A stretch of 64,000 nt of DNA from Auanema rhodensis. Its lineage: Eukaryota; Nematoda; Chromadorea; Rhabditida; Rhabditidae. The stretch lies in the NCBI GenBank assembly GCA_964057225.1, contig OZ059900.1, positions 2,118,501-2,182,500 of the forward strand, read 5' to 3'. This document shows positions 38,265 to 52,214 of the stretch, piece by piece. The translations under genes and the position numbers were made by a program. Each line of letters begins with the position of its first letter. Position 1 is the stretch's first letter. The notes under the pieces are model-generated. The model was not told the origin of the DNA, did no database searches, and saw only the letters and a list, made by a program, of their open reading frames with translations.

Positions 38265-41200
38265 ATTACTACACTAAGTATGGTCGTTTTTATGCCTTTA
38301 ACACCATATACTCACCGATTTTTGGTACAAAATCTGTGATACTCGTAAATTTTGATCATATTTGTTAAGATTTGAGAATCAAACATACAATACACAAAAT
38401 CAGTCTATTTTTATGAGCTTGCACTGATATATATTCATTTTGATCAAAAAAGGTCGAAAATAGAATGAATTTTTGAAATTTCCGAGTTTTGAGTCTAATT
38501 TGGCTAAATCGCTCATATATATGATCAAAAGCATAGTTTTACTGTCTATGATAACAAAAGTCTTCAAATATACACTAATAATGATTAAATCACTGATTTT
38601 CAGTCAAATAGCATTACTACACTAAGTATGGTCGTTTTTATGCCTTTAACACCATATACTCACCGATTTTTGGTACAAAATCTGTAATACTTGTAAATTT
38701 TGATCATATTTGTTAATATTCGAGAATCAAACACATAATACACAAAATAAGTCTATTTTTACAAGTTTGCACTGATATTTATTCATTTTGATCAAAAAAG
38801 GTCGAAAATAGAAAAAATTTTTGAAATTTCCGAGTTTTGAGTCCAATTTGGCTAAATCGCTCATATATAAGATCAAAAGCATAGTTTTATTGTCTATAAC
38901 AACAAAAGTCATCAATTAAACGCTAGTGATATTTAAATACTGATTTTCGCTCAAGTAGCATTACTACACTAAGTATGGTCGTTTTCATGCCTTTAACACC
39001 ATATACTCACCGATTTTTGGTACAAAATCTGTAATACTTGTAAATTTTGATCATATTCGTTAAGATTTGAGAATCGAACATACAATACACAAAATCAGTC
39101 TATTTTTATGAGCTTGCACTGATATATATTCATTTTGATCAAAAAAGGTCGAAAATAGAAAGAATTTTTGAAATTTCCGAGTTTTGAGTCTAATTTGGCT
39201 AAATCGCTCATATATATGATCAGAAGCATAGTTTTAATGTCTATGACAACAAAAATCATCAATTAAACGCTAGTGATGTTTAAATACTGATTTTCGCTCA
39301 AATAGCATTACTACACTAAGTATGGTCGTTTTTATGCTTTTAACACCATATACTCACCGATTTTTGGTACAAAATCTGTAATACTCGTAAAATTTGATCA
39401 TATTTGTTAAGATTTGAGAATCAAACACACAATACACAAAATCAGTCTATTTTTATGAGTTTACACTGATATATATTCATTTTCATCAAAAAAGGTCGAA
39501 AATAGAAAGAATTTTTGAATTTTCCGAGTTTTGAGTCGAATTGGGCTAAATCGCTCATATATATGATCAAAAGCATAGTTTTACTGTCTATGATAACAAA
39601 AGTCTTCAAATATACACTAATAATGATTAAATCACTGAATTTCACTCAAATAGCATTACTACACTAAGTATGGTCGTTTTTATGCCTTTAACACCATATA
39701 CTCACCGATTTTTGGTACAAAATCTGTAATACTTGTAAATTTTGATCATATTTGTTAAGATTTGAGAATCAAACACATAATACACAAGATAAGTCTATTT
39801 TTACAAGTTTGCACTGATATTTATTCATTTTGATCAAAAAAGGTCGAAAATAGAAAGAATTTTTGAAATTTCCGAGTTTTGAGTCCAATTTGGCTAAATC
39901 GCTCATATATATGATCAAAAGCATAGTTTTATTGTCTATAACAACAAAAGTCATCAATTAAACGCTAGTGATGTTTAAATACTGAATTTCGCTCAAATAG
40001 CATTACTACACTAAGTATGGTCGTTTTTATGCCTTTAACACCATATACTCACCGATTTTTGGTACAAAATCTGTAATACTCGTAAATTTTGATCATATTC
40101 GGTGAGATTCGAGAATCGAACACACAATACACGAAATAAGTCTATTTTTACGAGTTTGCACTGATATTTATTCATTTTGATCAAAAAAGGTCGAAAATAG
40201 AAAGAATTTTTGAAATTTCCGAGTTTTGAGTCTAATTTGGCTAAATCGCTCATATATATGATCAAAAGCATAGTTTTACTGTCTATGATAACAAAAATCT
40301 TCAAATATACACTAATAATGTGTAAATCACTGAATTTCACTCAAATAGCTTTACTACACTAAGTATGGTCGTTTTTATGCCTTTAACACCATATACTCAC
40401 CGATTTTTGGTACAAAATCTGTAATACTCGTAAATTTTGATCATATTCGTTAAGATTCGAGAATCAAACACACAATACACGAAATAAGTTTATTTTGACG
40501 AGTTTGCACTGGTATTTATTCATTTTGATCAAAAAAGGTCGAAAATAGAAAGAATTTTTGAATTTTCCGAGTTTTGAGTCCAATTGGGCTAAATCGCTCA
40601 TATATATGATCAAAAGCATAGTTTTACTGTCTATGATAACAAACGTCTTCAAATATACACTAATAATGTGTAAATCACTGAATTTCACTCAAATAGCTTT
40701 ACTACACTAAGTATGGTCGTTTTTATGCCTTTAACACCATATACTCACCGATTTTTGGTACAAAATCTGTAATACTCGTAAATTTCGATCATATTCGTTA
40801 AGATTCGAGAATCAAACACACAATACACGAAATAAGTTTATTTTTACGAATTTGCACTGATATTTATTCATTTTGATCAAAAAAGGTCGAAAATAGAAAG
40901 AATTTTTTAATTTTCCGAGTTTTGAGTCCAATTGGGCTAAATCGCTCATATATATGATCAAAAGCATAGTTTCACTGTCTATGATAACAAAAGTCTTCAA
41001 ATATACACTAGTAATGATTAAATCACTGAATTTCACTCAAATAGCATTACTACACTAAGTATGGTCGTTTTTATGCCTTTAACACCATATACTCACCGAT
41101 TTTTGGTACAAAATCTGTAATACTCGTAAATTTTGATCATATTCGGTGAGATTCGAGAATCGAACACACAATACACGAAATCAGTCTATTTTTATGAGCT

Positions 41201-44200
41201 TGCACTGATATTTATTCATTTTGATCAAAAAAGGTCGAAAATAGAAAGAATTTTTGAAATTTCCGAGTTTTGAGTCTAATTTGGCTAAATCGCTCATATA
41301 CATGATCAGAAGCATAGTTTTATTGTCTATGACAACAAAAGTCATCAATTAAACGCTAGTGATGTTTAAATACTGATTTTCGCTCAAATAGCATTACTAC
41401 ACTAAGTATGGTCGTTTTTATGCCTTTAACACCATATACTCACCGATTTTTGGTACACAATCTGTAATACTCGTAAATTTTGATCATATTCGTTAAAATT
41501 TGAAAATCAAACACACAATAAACAAAATCAGTCTATTTTTATGAGCTTGCACTGATATTTATTCATTTTGATCAAAAAAGGTCGAAAATAGAAAGAATTT
41601 TTGAAATTTCCGAGTTTTGAGTCTAATTTGGCTAAATCGCTCATATATATGATCAAAAGCATAGTTTTACTGTCTATGATAACAAAAGTCTTCAAATATA
41701 CACTAATAATGTGTAAATCACTGAATTTCACTAAAATGCATTACTACACTAAGTATGGTCGTTTTTATGCCTTTAACACCATATACTCACCGATTTTTGG
41801 TACAAAATCTGTGATACTCGTAAATTTTGATCATATTCGGTGAGATTCGAGGATCGAACACACAATACACGAAATAAGTTTATTTTGACGAGTTTGCACT
41901 GATATTTATTCATTTTGATCAAAAAAGGTCGAAAATAGAAAGAATTTTTGAAATTTCCGAGTTTTGAGTCTAATTTGGCTAAATCGCTCATATACATGAT
42001 CAGAAGCATAGTTTTATTGTCTATGACAACAAAAGTCATCAATTAAACGCTAGTGATGTTTAAATACTGATTTTCGCTCAAATAGCATTACTACACTAAG
42101 TATGGTCGTTTTTATGCCTTTAACACCATATACTCACCGATTTTTGGTACACAATCTGTAATACTCGTAAATTTTGATCATATTCGTTAAGATTTGAGAA
42201 TCGAACATACAATACACAAAATCAGTCTATTTTTATGAGCTTGCACTGATATTTATTCATTTTGATCAAAAAAGGTCGAAAATAGAAAGAATTTTTGAAA
42301 TTTCCGAGTTTTGAGTCTAATTTGGCTAAATCGCTCATATATATGATCAAAAGCATAGTTTTACTGTCTATGATAACAAAAGTCTTCAAATATACACTAA
42401 TAATGTGTAAATCACTGAATTTCACTCAAATGCATTACTACACTAAGTATGGTCGTTTTTATGCCTTTAACACCATATACTCACCGATTTTTGGTACAAA
42501 ATCTGTAATACTTGTAAATTTTGATCATATTCGTTAAGATTCGAGAATCAAACACACAATACACGAAATAAGTTTATTTTTACGAGTTTGCACTGATATT
42601 TATTCATTTTGATCAAAAAAGGTCGAAAATAGAAAGAATTTTTGAAATTTCCGAGTTTTGAGTCTAATTTGGCTAAATCGCTCATATACATGATCAAAAG
42701 CATAGTTTTACTGTCTATGATAACAAAAGTCTTCAAATATACACTAATAATGTGTAAATCACTGAATTTCACTAAAATGCATTACTACACTAAGTATGGT
42801 CGTTTTTATGCCTTTAACACCATATACTCACCGATTTTTGGTACAAAATCTGTGATACTCGTAAATTTTGATCATATTTGTTAAGATTTGAGAATCAAAC
42901 ATACAATACACAAAATCAGTCTATTTTTATGAGCTTGCACTGATATATATTCATTTTGATCAAAAAAGGTCGAAAATAGAATGAATTTTTGAAATTTCCG
43001 AGTTTTGAGTCTAATTTGGCTAAATCGCTCATATATATGATCAAAAGCATAGTTTTACTGTCTATGATAACAAAAGTCTTCAAATATACACTAATAATGA
43101 TTAAATCACTGATTTTCAGTCAAATAGCATTACTACACTAAGTATGGTCGTTTTTATGCCTTTAACACCATATACTCACCGATTTTTGGTACAAAATCTG
43201 TAATACTTGTAAATTTTGATCATATTTGTTAATATTCGAGAATCAAACACATAATACACAAAATAAGTCTATTTTTACAAGTTTGCACTGATATTTATTC
43301 ATTTTGATCAAAAAAGGTCGAAAATAGAAAAAATTTTTGAAATTTCCGAGTTTTGAGTCCAATTTGGCTAAATCGCTCATATATAAGATCAAAAGCATAG
43401 TTTTATTGTCTATAACAACAAAAGTCATCAATTAAACGCTAGTGATATTTAAATACTGATTTTCGCTCAAGTAGCATTACTACACTAAGTATGGTCGTTT
43501 TCATGCCTTTAACACCATATACTCACCGATTTTTGGTACAAAATCTGTAATACTTGTAAATTTTGATCATATTCGTTAAGATTTGAGAATCGAACATACA
43601 ATACACAAAATCAGTCTATTTTTATGAGCTTGCACTGATATATATTCATTTTGATCAAAAAAGGTCGAAAATAGAAAGAATTTTTGAAATTTCCGAGTTT
43701 TGAGTCTAATTTGGCTAAATCGCTCATATATATGATCAGAAGCATAGTTTTAATGTCTATGACAACAAAAATCATCAATTAAACGCTAGTGATGTTTAAA
43801 TACTGATTTTCGCTCAAATAGCATTACTACACTAAGTATGGTCGTTTTTATGCTTTTAACACCATATACTCACCGATTTTTGGTACAAAATCTGTAATAC
43901 TCGTAAAATTTGATCATATTTGTTAAGATTTGAGAATCAAACACACAATACACAAAATCAGTCTATTTTTATGAGTTTACACTGATATATATTCATTTTC
44001 ATCAAAAAAGGTCGAAAATAGAAAGAATTTTTGAATTTTCCGAGTTTTGAGTCGAATTGGGCTAAATCGCTCATATATATGATCAAAAGCATAGTTTTAC
44101 TGTCTATGATAACAAAAGTCTTCAAATATACACTAATAATGATTAAATCACTGAATTTCACTCAAATAGCATTACTACACTAAGTATGGTCGTTTTTATG

Positions 44201-47200
44201 CCTTTAACACCATATACTCACCGATTTTTGGTACAAAATCTGTAATACTTGTAAATTTTGATCATATTTGTTAAGATTTGAGAATCAAACACATAATACA
44301 CAAGATAAGTCTATTTTTACAAGTTTGCACTGATATTTATTCATTTTGATCAAAAAAGGTCGAAAATAGAAAGAATTTTTGAAATTTCCGAGTTTTGAGT
44401 CCAATTTGGCTAAATCGCTCATATATATGATCAAAAGCATAGTTTTATTGTCTATAACAACAAAAGTCATCAATTAAACGCTAGTGATGTTTAAATACTG
44501 AATTTCGCTCAAATAGCATTACTACACTAAGTATGGTCGTTTTTATGCCTTTAACACCATATACTCACCGATTTTTGGTACAAAATCTGTAATACTCGTA
44601 AATTTTGATCATATTCGGTGAGATTCGAGAATCGAACACACAATACACGAAATAAGTCTATTTTTACGAGTTTGCACTGATATTTATTCATTTTGATCAA
44701 AAAAGGTCGAAAATAGAAAGAATTTTTGAAATTTCCGAGTTTTGAGTCTAATTTGGCTAAATCGCTCATATATATGATCAAAAGCATAGTTTTACTGTCT
44801 ATGATAACAAAAATCTTCAAATATACACTAATAATGTGTAAATCACTGAATTTCACTCAAATAGCTTTACTACACTAAGTATGGTCGTTTTTATGCCTTT
44901 AACACCATATACTCACCGATTTTTGGTACAAAATCTGTAATACTCGTAAATTTTGATCATATTCGTTAAGATTCGAGAATCAAACACACAATACACGAAA
45001 TAAGTTTATTTTGACGAGTTTGCACTGGTATTTATTCATTTTGATCAAAAAAGGTCGAAAATAGAAAGAATTTTTGAATTTTCCGAGTTTTGAGTCCAAT
45101 TGGGCTAAATCGCTCATATATATGATCAAAAGCATAGTTTTACTGTCTATGATAACAAACGTCTTCAAATATACACTAATAATGTGTAAATCACTGAATT
45201 TCACTCAAATAGCTTTACTACACTAAGTATGGTCGTTTTTATGCCTTTAACACCATATACTCACCGATTTTTGGTACAAAATCTGTAATACTCGTAAATT
45301 TCGATCATATTCGTTAAGATTCGAGAATCAAACACACAATACACGAAATAAGTTTATTTTTACGAATTTGCACTGATATTTATTCATTTTGATCAAAAAA
45401 GGTCGAAAATAGAAAGAATTTTTTAATTTTCCGAGTTTTGAGTCCAATTGGGCTAAATCGCTCATATATATGATCAAAAGCATAGTTTCACTGTCTATGA
45501 TAACAAAAGTCTTCAAATATACACTAGTAATGATTAAATCACTGAATTTCACTCAAATAGCATTACTACACTAAGTATGGTCGTTTTTATGCCTTTAACA
45601 CCATATACTCACCGATTTTTGGTACAAAATCTGTAATACTCGTAAATTTTGATCATATTCGGTGAGATTCGAGAATCGAACACACAATACACGAAATCAG
45701 TCTATTTTTATGAGCTTGCACTGATATTTATTCATTTTGATCAAAAAAGGTCGAAAATAGAAAGAATTTTTGAAATTTCCGAGTTTTGAGTCTAATTTGG
45801 CTAAATCGCTCATATACATGATCAGAAGCATAGTTTTATTGTCTATGACAACAAAAGTCATCAATTAAACGCTAGTGATGTTTAAATACTGATTTTCGCT
45901 CAAATAGCATTACTACACTAAGTATGGTCGTTTTTATGCCTTTAACACCATATACTCACCGATTTTTGGTACACAATCTGTAATACTCGTAAATTTTGAT
46001 CATATTCGTTAAAATTTGAAAATCAAACACACAATAAACAAAATCAGTCTATTTTTATGAGCTTGCACTGATATTTATTCATTTTGATCAAAAAAGGTCG
46101 AAAATAGAAAGAATTTTTGAAATTTCCGAGTTTTGAGTCTAATTTGGCTAAATCGCTCATATATATGATCAAAAGCATAGTTTTACTGTCTATGATAACA
46201 AAAGTCTTCAAATATACACTAATAATGTGTAAATCACTGAATTTCACTAAAATGCATTACTACACTAAGTATGGTCGTTTTTATGCCTTTAACACCATAT
46301 ACTCACCGATTTTTGGTACAAAATCTGTGATACTCGTAAATTTTGATCATATTCGGTGAGATTCGAGGATCGAACACACAATACACGAAATAAGTTTATT
46401 TTGACGAGTTTGCACTGATATTTATTCATTTTGATCAAAAAAGGTCGAAAATAGAAAGAATTTTTGAAATTTCCGAGTTTTGAGTCTAATTTGGCTAAAT
46501 CGCTCATATACATGATCAGAAGCATAGTTTTATTGTCTATGACAACAAAAGTCATCAATTAAACGCTAGTGATGTTTAAATACTGATTTTCGCTCAAATA
46601 GCATTACTACACTAAGTATGGTCGTTTTTATGCCTTTAACACCATATACTCACCGATTTTTGGTACACAATCTGTAATACTCGTAAATTTTGATCATATT
46701 CGTTAAGATTTGAGAATCGAACATACAATACACAAAATCAGTCTATTTTTATGAGCTTGCACTGATATTTATTCATTTTGATCAAAAAAGGTCGAAAATA
46801 GAAAGAATTTTTGAAATTTCCGAGTTTTGAGTCTAATTTGGCTAAATCGCTCATATATATGATCAAAAGCATAGTTTTACTGTCTATGATAACAAAAGTC
46901 TTCAAATATACACTAATAATGTGTAAATCACTGAATTTCACTCAAATGCATTACTACACTAAGTATGGTCGTTTTTATGCCTTTAACACCATATACTCAC
47001 CGATTTTTGGTACAAAATCTGTAATACTTGTAAATTTTGATCATATTCGTTAAGATTCGAGAATCAAACACACAATACACGAAATAAGTTTATTTTTACG
47101 AGTTTGCACTGATATTTATTCATTTTGATCAAAAAAGGTCGAAAATAGAAAGAATTTTTGAAATTTCCGAGTTTTGAGTCTAATTTGGCTAAATCGCTCA

Positions 47201-47208
47201 TATACATG
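38265..47208 (+). repeat. 4516-bp thirteen-monomer unit, two tandem copies
   Basis: Copy 1 is about 38265-42780 and copy 2 about 42781-47208. Markers recur at exactly 4516 bp: GTTAATATTCGAG (near 38714 and 43230), CACAAGATAAG, GCACTGGTATTT, AACAAACGTC, AATTTCGATC, GAATTTTTTAATTTTCC and ACTAAAATGCATT. The copies separate at about 42692/47208, where one has ATGATCAAAAG with a form-2 tail and the other ATGATCAGAAG with a form-1 tail. That is the position of the unequal exchange that set the unit boundary. Confidence 0.85.
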
Positions 47209-49311
47209 ATCAGAAGCATAGTTTTATTGTCTATGACAACAAAAGTCATCAATTAAACGCTAGTGATGTTTAAATACTGATTTTCGCTCAAATAGCATTA
47301 CTACACTAAGTATGGTCGTTTTTATGCCTTTAACACCATATACTCACCGATTTTTGGTACAAAATCTGTAATACTCGTAAATTTTGATCATATTCGGTGA
47401 GATTCGAGAATCAAACACACAATACACGAAATAAGTTTATTTTTACGAGTTTGCACTGATATTTATTCATTTTGATCAAAAAAGGTCGAAAATAGAAAGA
47501 ATTTTTGAAATTTCCGAGTTTTGAGTCTAATTTGGCTAAATCGCTCATATATATGATCAAAAGCATAGTTTTATTGTCTATGACAACAAAAGTCATCAAT
47601 TAAACGCTAGTGATGTTTAAATACTGAATTTCGCTCAAATAGCATTACTACACTAAGTATGGTCGTTTTTATGCCTTTAACACCATATACTCACCGATTT
47701 TTGGTACAAAATCTGTAATACTCGTAAATTTTGATCATATTCGGTGAGATTCGAGAATCAAACACACAATACACGAAATAAGTTTATTTTTACGAGTTTG
47801 CACTGATATTTATTCATTTTGATCAAAAAAGGTCGAAAATAGAAAGAATTTTTGAAATTTACGAGTTTTGAATCTAATTTGGCTAAATCGCTCATATATA
47901 TGATCAAAAGCATAGTTTTACTGTCTATGATAACAAAAGTCTTCAAATATACACTAATAATGATTAAATCACTGAATTTCACTCAAATAGCATTACTACA
48001 CTAAGTATGGTCGTTTTTATGCCTTTAACACCATATACTCACCGATTTTTGGTACAAAATCTGTGATACTCGTAAATTTTGATCATATTCGGTGAGATTC
48101 GAGAATCAAACACACAATACACGAAATAAGTTTATTTTTACGAGTTTGCACTGATATTTATTCATTTTGATCAAAAAAGGTCGAAAATAGAAAGAATTTT
48201 TGAAATTTCCGAGTTTTGAGTCTAATTTGGCTAAATCGCTCATATACATGATCAGAAGCATAGTTTTATTGTCTATGACAACAAAAGTCATCAATTAAAC
48301 GCTAGTGATGTTTAAATACTGATTTTCGCTCAAATAGCATTACTACACTAAGTATGGTCGTTTTTATGCCTTTAACACCATATACTCACCGATTTTTGGT
48401 ACAAAATCTGTAATACTCGTAAATTTTGATCATATTCGTTAAGATTTGAAAATCAAACACACAATAAACAAAATCAGTCTATTTTTATGAGTTTGCACTG
48501 ATATATATTCATTTTGATCAAAAAAGGTCGAAAATAGAAAGAATTTTCGAATTTTCCGAGTTTTGAGTCTAATTTGGCTAAATCGCTCATATATATGATC
48601 AGAAGCATAGTTTTATTGTATATGACAACAAAAGTCATTAGTTAAACACTAATGATGTTTAAATCACTAAATTTCGCTCAAATAGCATTACTACACTAAG
48701 TATGGTCGTTTTTATGCCTTTAACACCATATACTCACCGATTTTTGGTACAAAATCTGTGATACTCGTAAATTTTGATCATATTCGGTGAGATTCGAGAA
48801 TCAAACACACAATACACGAAATAAGTCTATTTTTATGAGTTTGCACTGATATTTATTCATTTTGATCAAAAAAGGTCGAAAATAGAAAGAATTTTTGAAT
48901 TTTCCGAGTTTTGAGTCCAATTGGGCTAAATCGCTCATATATATGATCAAAAGCATAGTTTTACTGTCTATGATAACAAAAGTCTTCAAATATACACTAA
49001 TAATGATTTAATCACTGAATTTCACTCAAATAGCAATACTACACTAAGTATGGTCGTTTTTATGCCTTTAACACCATATACTCACCGATTTTTGGTACAA
49101 AATCTGTGATACTCGTAAATTCTGATCATATTCGGTGAGATTCGAGAATCAAACACACAATACACGAAATAAGTTTATTTTTACGAGTTTGCACTGATAT
49201 TTATTCATTTTGATCAAAAAAGGTCGAAAATAGAAAGAATTTTTGAAATTTCCGAGTTTTGAGTCTAATTTGGCTAAATCGCTCATATATATGATCAAAA
49301 GCATAGTTTTA
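45694..49311 (+). repeat. Second copy of the 9.2-12.8 kb block
   Basis: Aligned to 9224-12841 at offset 36470. Its first part is also the end of the 4516-bp unit, so this block links the two regions. After 49312 the sequence follows the 0.86-2.1 kb pattern (offset 48285) instead of the 12.8-kb pattern, so a switch of alignment partner occurs here. Confidence 0.75.
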
Positions 49312-52214
49312 CTGTCTATGATAACAAAAGTCTTCAAATATACACTAATAATGTGTAAATCACTGAATTTCACTCAAATAGCATTACTACACTAAGTATG
49401 GTCGTTTTTATGCCTTTAACACCATATACTCACCGATTTTTGGTACAAAATCTGTGATACTCGTAAATTTTGATCATATTCGGTGAGATTCGAGCATCAA
49501 ACACACAATACACGAAATAAGTTTATTTTTACGAGTTTGCACTGATATTTATTCATTTTGATCAAAAAAGGTCGAAAATAGAAAGAATTTTTGAAATTTC
49601 CGAGTTTTGAGTCTAATTTGGCTAAATCGCTCATATATATGATCAAAAGCATAGTTTTATTGTCTATGACAACAAAAGTCATCAATTAAACGCTAGTGAT
49701 GTTTAATTACTGAATTTCGCTCAAATAGCATTACTACACTAAGTATGGTCGTTTTTATGCCTTTAACACCATATACTCACCGATTTTTGGTACAAAATCT
49801 GTAATACTCGTAAATTTTGATCATATTCGTTAAGATTTGAGAATCAAACATACAATACACAAAATCAGTCTATTTTTATGAGCTTGCACTGATATATATT
49901 CATTTTGATCAAAAAAGGTCGAAAATAGAAAGAATTTTTGAAATTTACGAGTTTTGAATCTAATTTGGCTAAATCGCTCATATATATGATCAAAAGCATA
50001 GTTTTACTGTCTATGATAACAAAAGTCTTCAAATATACACTAATAATGATTAAATCACTGAATTTCACTCAAATAGCATTACTACACTAAGTATGGTCGT
50101 TTTTATGCCTTTAACACCATATACTCACCGATTTTTGGTACAAAATCTGTGATACTCGTAAATTTTGATCATATTCGGTGAGATTCGAGAATCAAACACA
50201 CAATACACGAAATAAGTTTATTTTTACGAGTTTGCACTGATATTTATTCATTTTGATCAAAAAAGGTCGAAAATAGAAAGAATTTTTGAAATTTCCGAGT
50301 TTTGAGTCTAATTTGGCTAAATCGCTCATATACATGATCAGAAGCATAGTTTTATTGTCTATGACAACAAAAGTCATCAATTAAACGCTAGTGATGTTTA
50401 AATACTGAATTTCGCTCAAATAGCATTACTACACTAAGTATGGTCGTTTTTATGCCTTTAACACCATATACTCACCGATTTTTGGTACAAAATCTGTGAT
50501 ACTCGTAAATTTTGATCATATTCGGTGAGATTCGAGAATCAAACACACAATACACGAAATAAGTCTATTTTTATGAGTTTGCACTGATATTTATTCATTT
50601 TGATCAAAAAAGGTCGAAAATAGAAAGAATTTTTGAAATTTCCGAGTTTTGAGTCTAATTTGGCTAAATCGCTCATATATATGATCAAAAGCATAGTTTT
50701 ACTGTCTATGATAACAAAAGTCTTCAAATATACACTAATAATGTGTAAATCACTGAATTTCACTCAAATAGCATTACTACACTAAGTATGGTCGTTTTTA
50801 TGCCTTTAACACCATATACTCACCGATTTTTGGTACAAAATCTGTGATACTCGTAAATTTTGATCATATTCGGTGAGATTCGAGAATCAAACACACAATA
50901 CACGAAATAAGTTTATTTTTACGAGTTTGCACTGATATTTATTCATTTTGATCAAAAAAGGTCGAAAATAGAAAGAATTTTTGAAATTTCCGAGTTTTGA
51001 GTCTAATTTGGCTAAATCGCTCATATATATGATCAAAAGCATAGTTTTATTGTCTATGACAACAAAAGTCATCAATTAAACGCTAGTGATGTTTAAATAC
51101 TGAATTTCGCTCAAATAGCATTACTACACTAAGTATGGTCGTTTTTATGCCTTTAACACCATATACTCACCGATTTTTGGTACAAAATCTGTAATACTCG
51201 TAAATTTTGATCATATTCGTTAAGATTTGAGAATCAAACATACAATACACAAAATCAGTCTATTTTTATGAGCTTGCACTGATATATATTCATTTTGATC
51301 AAAAAAGGTCGAAAATAGAAAGAATTTTTGAAATTTACGAGTTTTGAGTCTAATTTGGCTAAATCGCTCATATATATGATCAGAAGCATAGTTTTATTGT
51401 CTATGACAACGAAAGTCATTAATTAAACACTAATGATGTTTAAATCACTAAATTTCGCTCAAATAGCATTACTACACTAAGTATGGTCGTTTTTATGCCT
51501 TTAACACCATATACTCACCGATTTTTGGTACAAAATCTGTGATACTCGTAAATTTTGATCATATTCGTTAAGATTCGAAAATCAAACACACAATACACGA
51601 AATAAGTTTATTTTTACAAGTTTGCACTGATATTTATTCATTTTGATCAAAAAAGGTCGAAAATAGAAAGAATTTTTGAAATTTCCGAGTTTTGAGTCTA
51701 ATTTGGCTAAATCGCTCATATATATGATCAAAAGCATAGTTTTACTGTCTATGATAACAAAAGTCTTCAAATATACACTAATAATGATTAAATCACTGAA
51801 TTTCACTCAAATAGCATTACTACACTAAGTATGGTCGTTTTTATGCCTTTAACACCATATACTCACCGATTTTTGGTACAAAATCTGTAATACTCGTAAA
51901 TTTTGATCATATTCGGTGAGATTCGAGAATCAAACACACAATACACGAAATAAGTTTATTTTGACGAGTTTGCACTGATATTTATTCATTTTGATCAAAA
52001 AAGGTCGAAAATAGAAAGAATTTTTGAATTTTCCGAGTTTTGAGTCCAATTGGGCTAAATCGCTCATATATATGATCAAAAGCATAGTTTTACTGTCTAT
52101 GATAACAAAAGTCTTCAAATATACACTAATGATGTGTAAATCACTGAATTTCACTCAAATAGCTTTACTACACTAAGTATGGTCGTTTTTATGCCTTTAA
52201 CACCATATACTCAC
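49312..52214 (+). repeat. Mosaic segment matching 1.0-2.1 kb then 3.3-5.0 kb
   Basis: To about 50.40 kb the partner is 1.03-2.12 kb (offset 48285). From about 50.57 kb the partner is 3.33-4.97 kb (offset 47242). The switch falls in one monomer that begins with AAGTCTATTTTTATGAG, where its later partner has AAGTTTATTTTTACGAG, and then follows the other subtype. No unique sequence is present. Confidence 0.65.
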
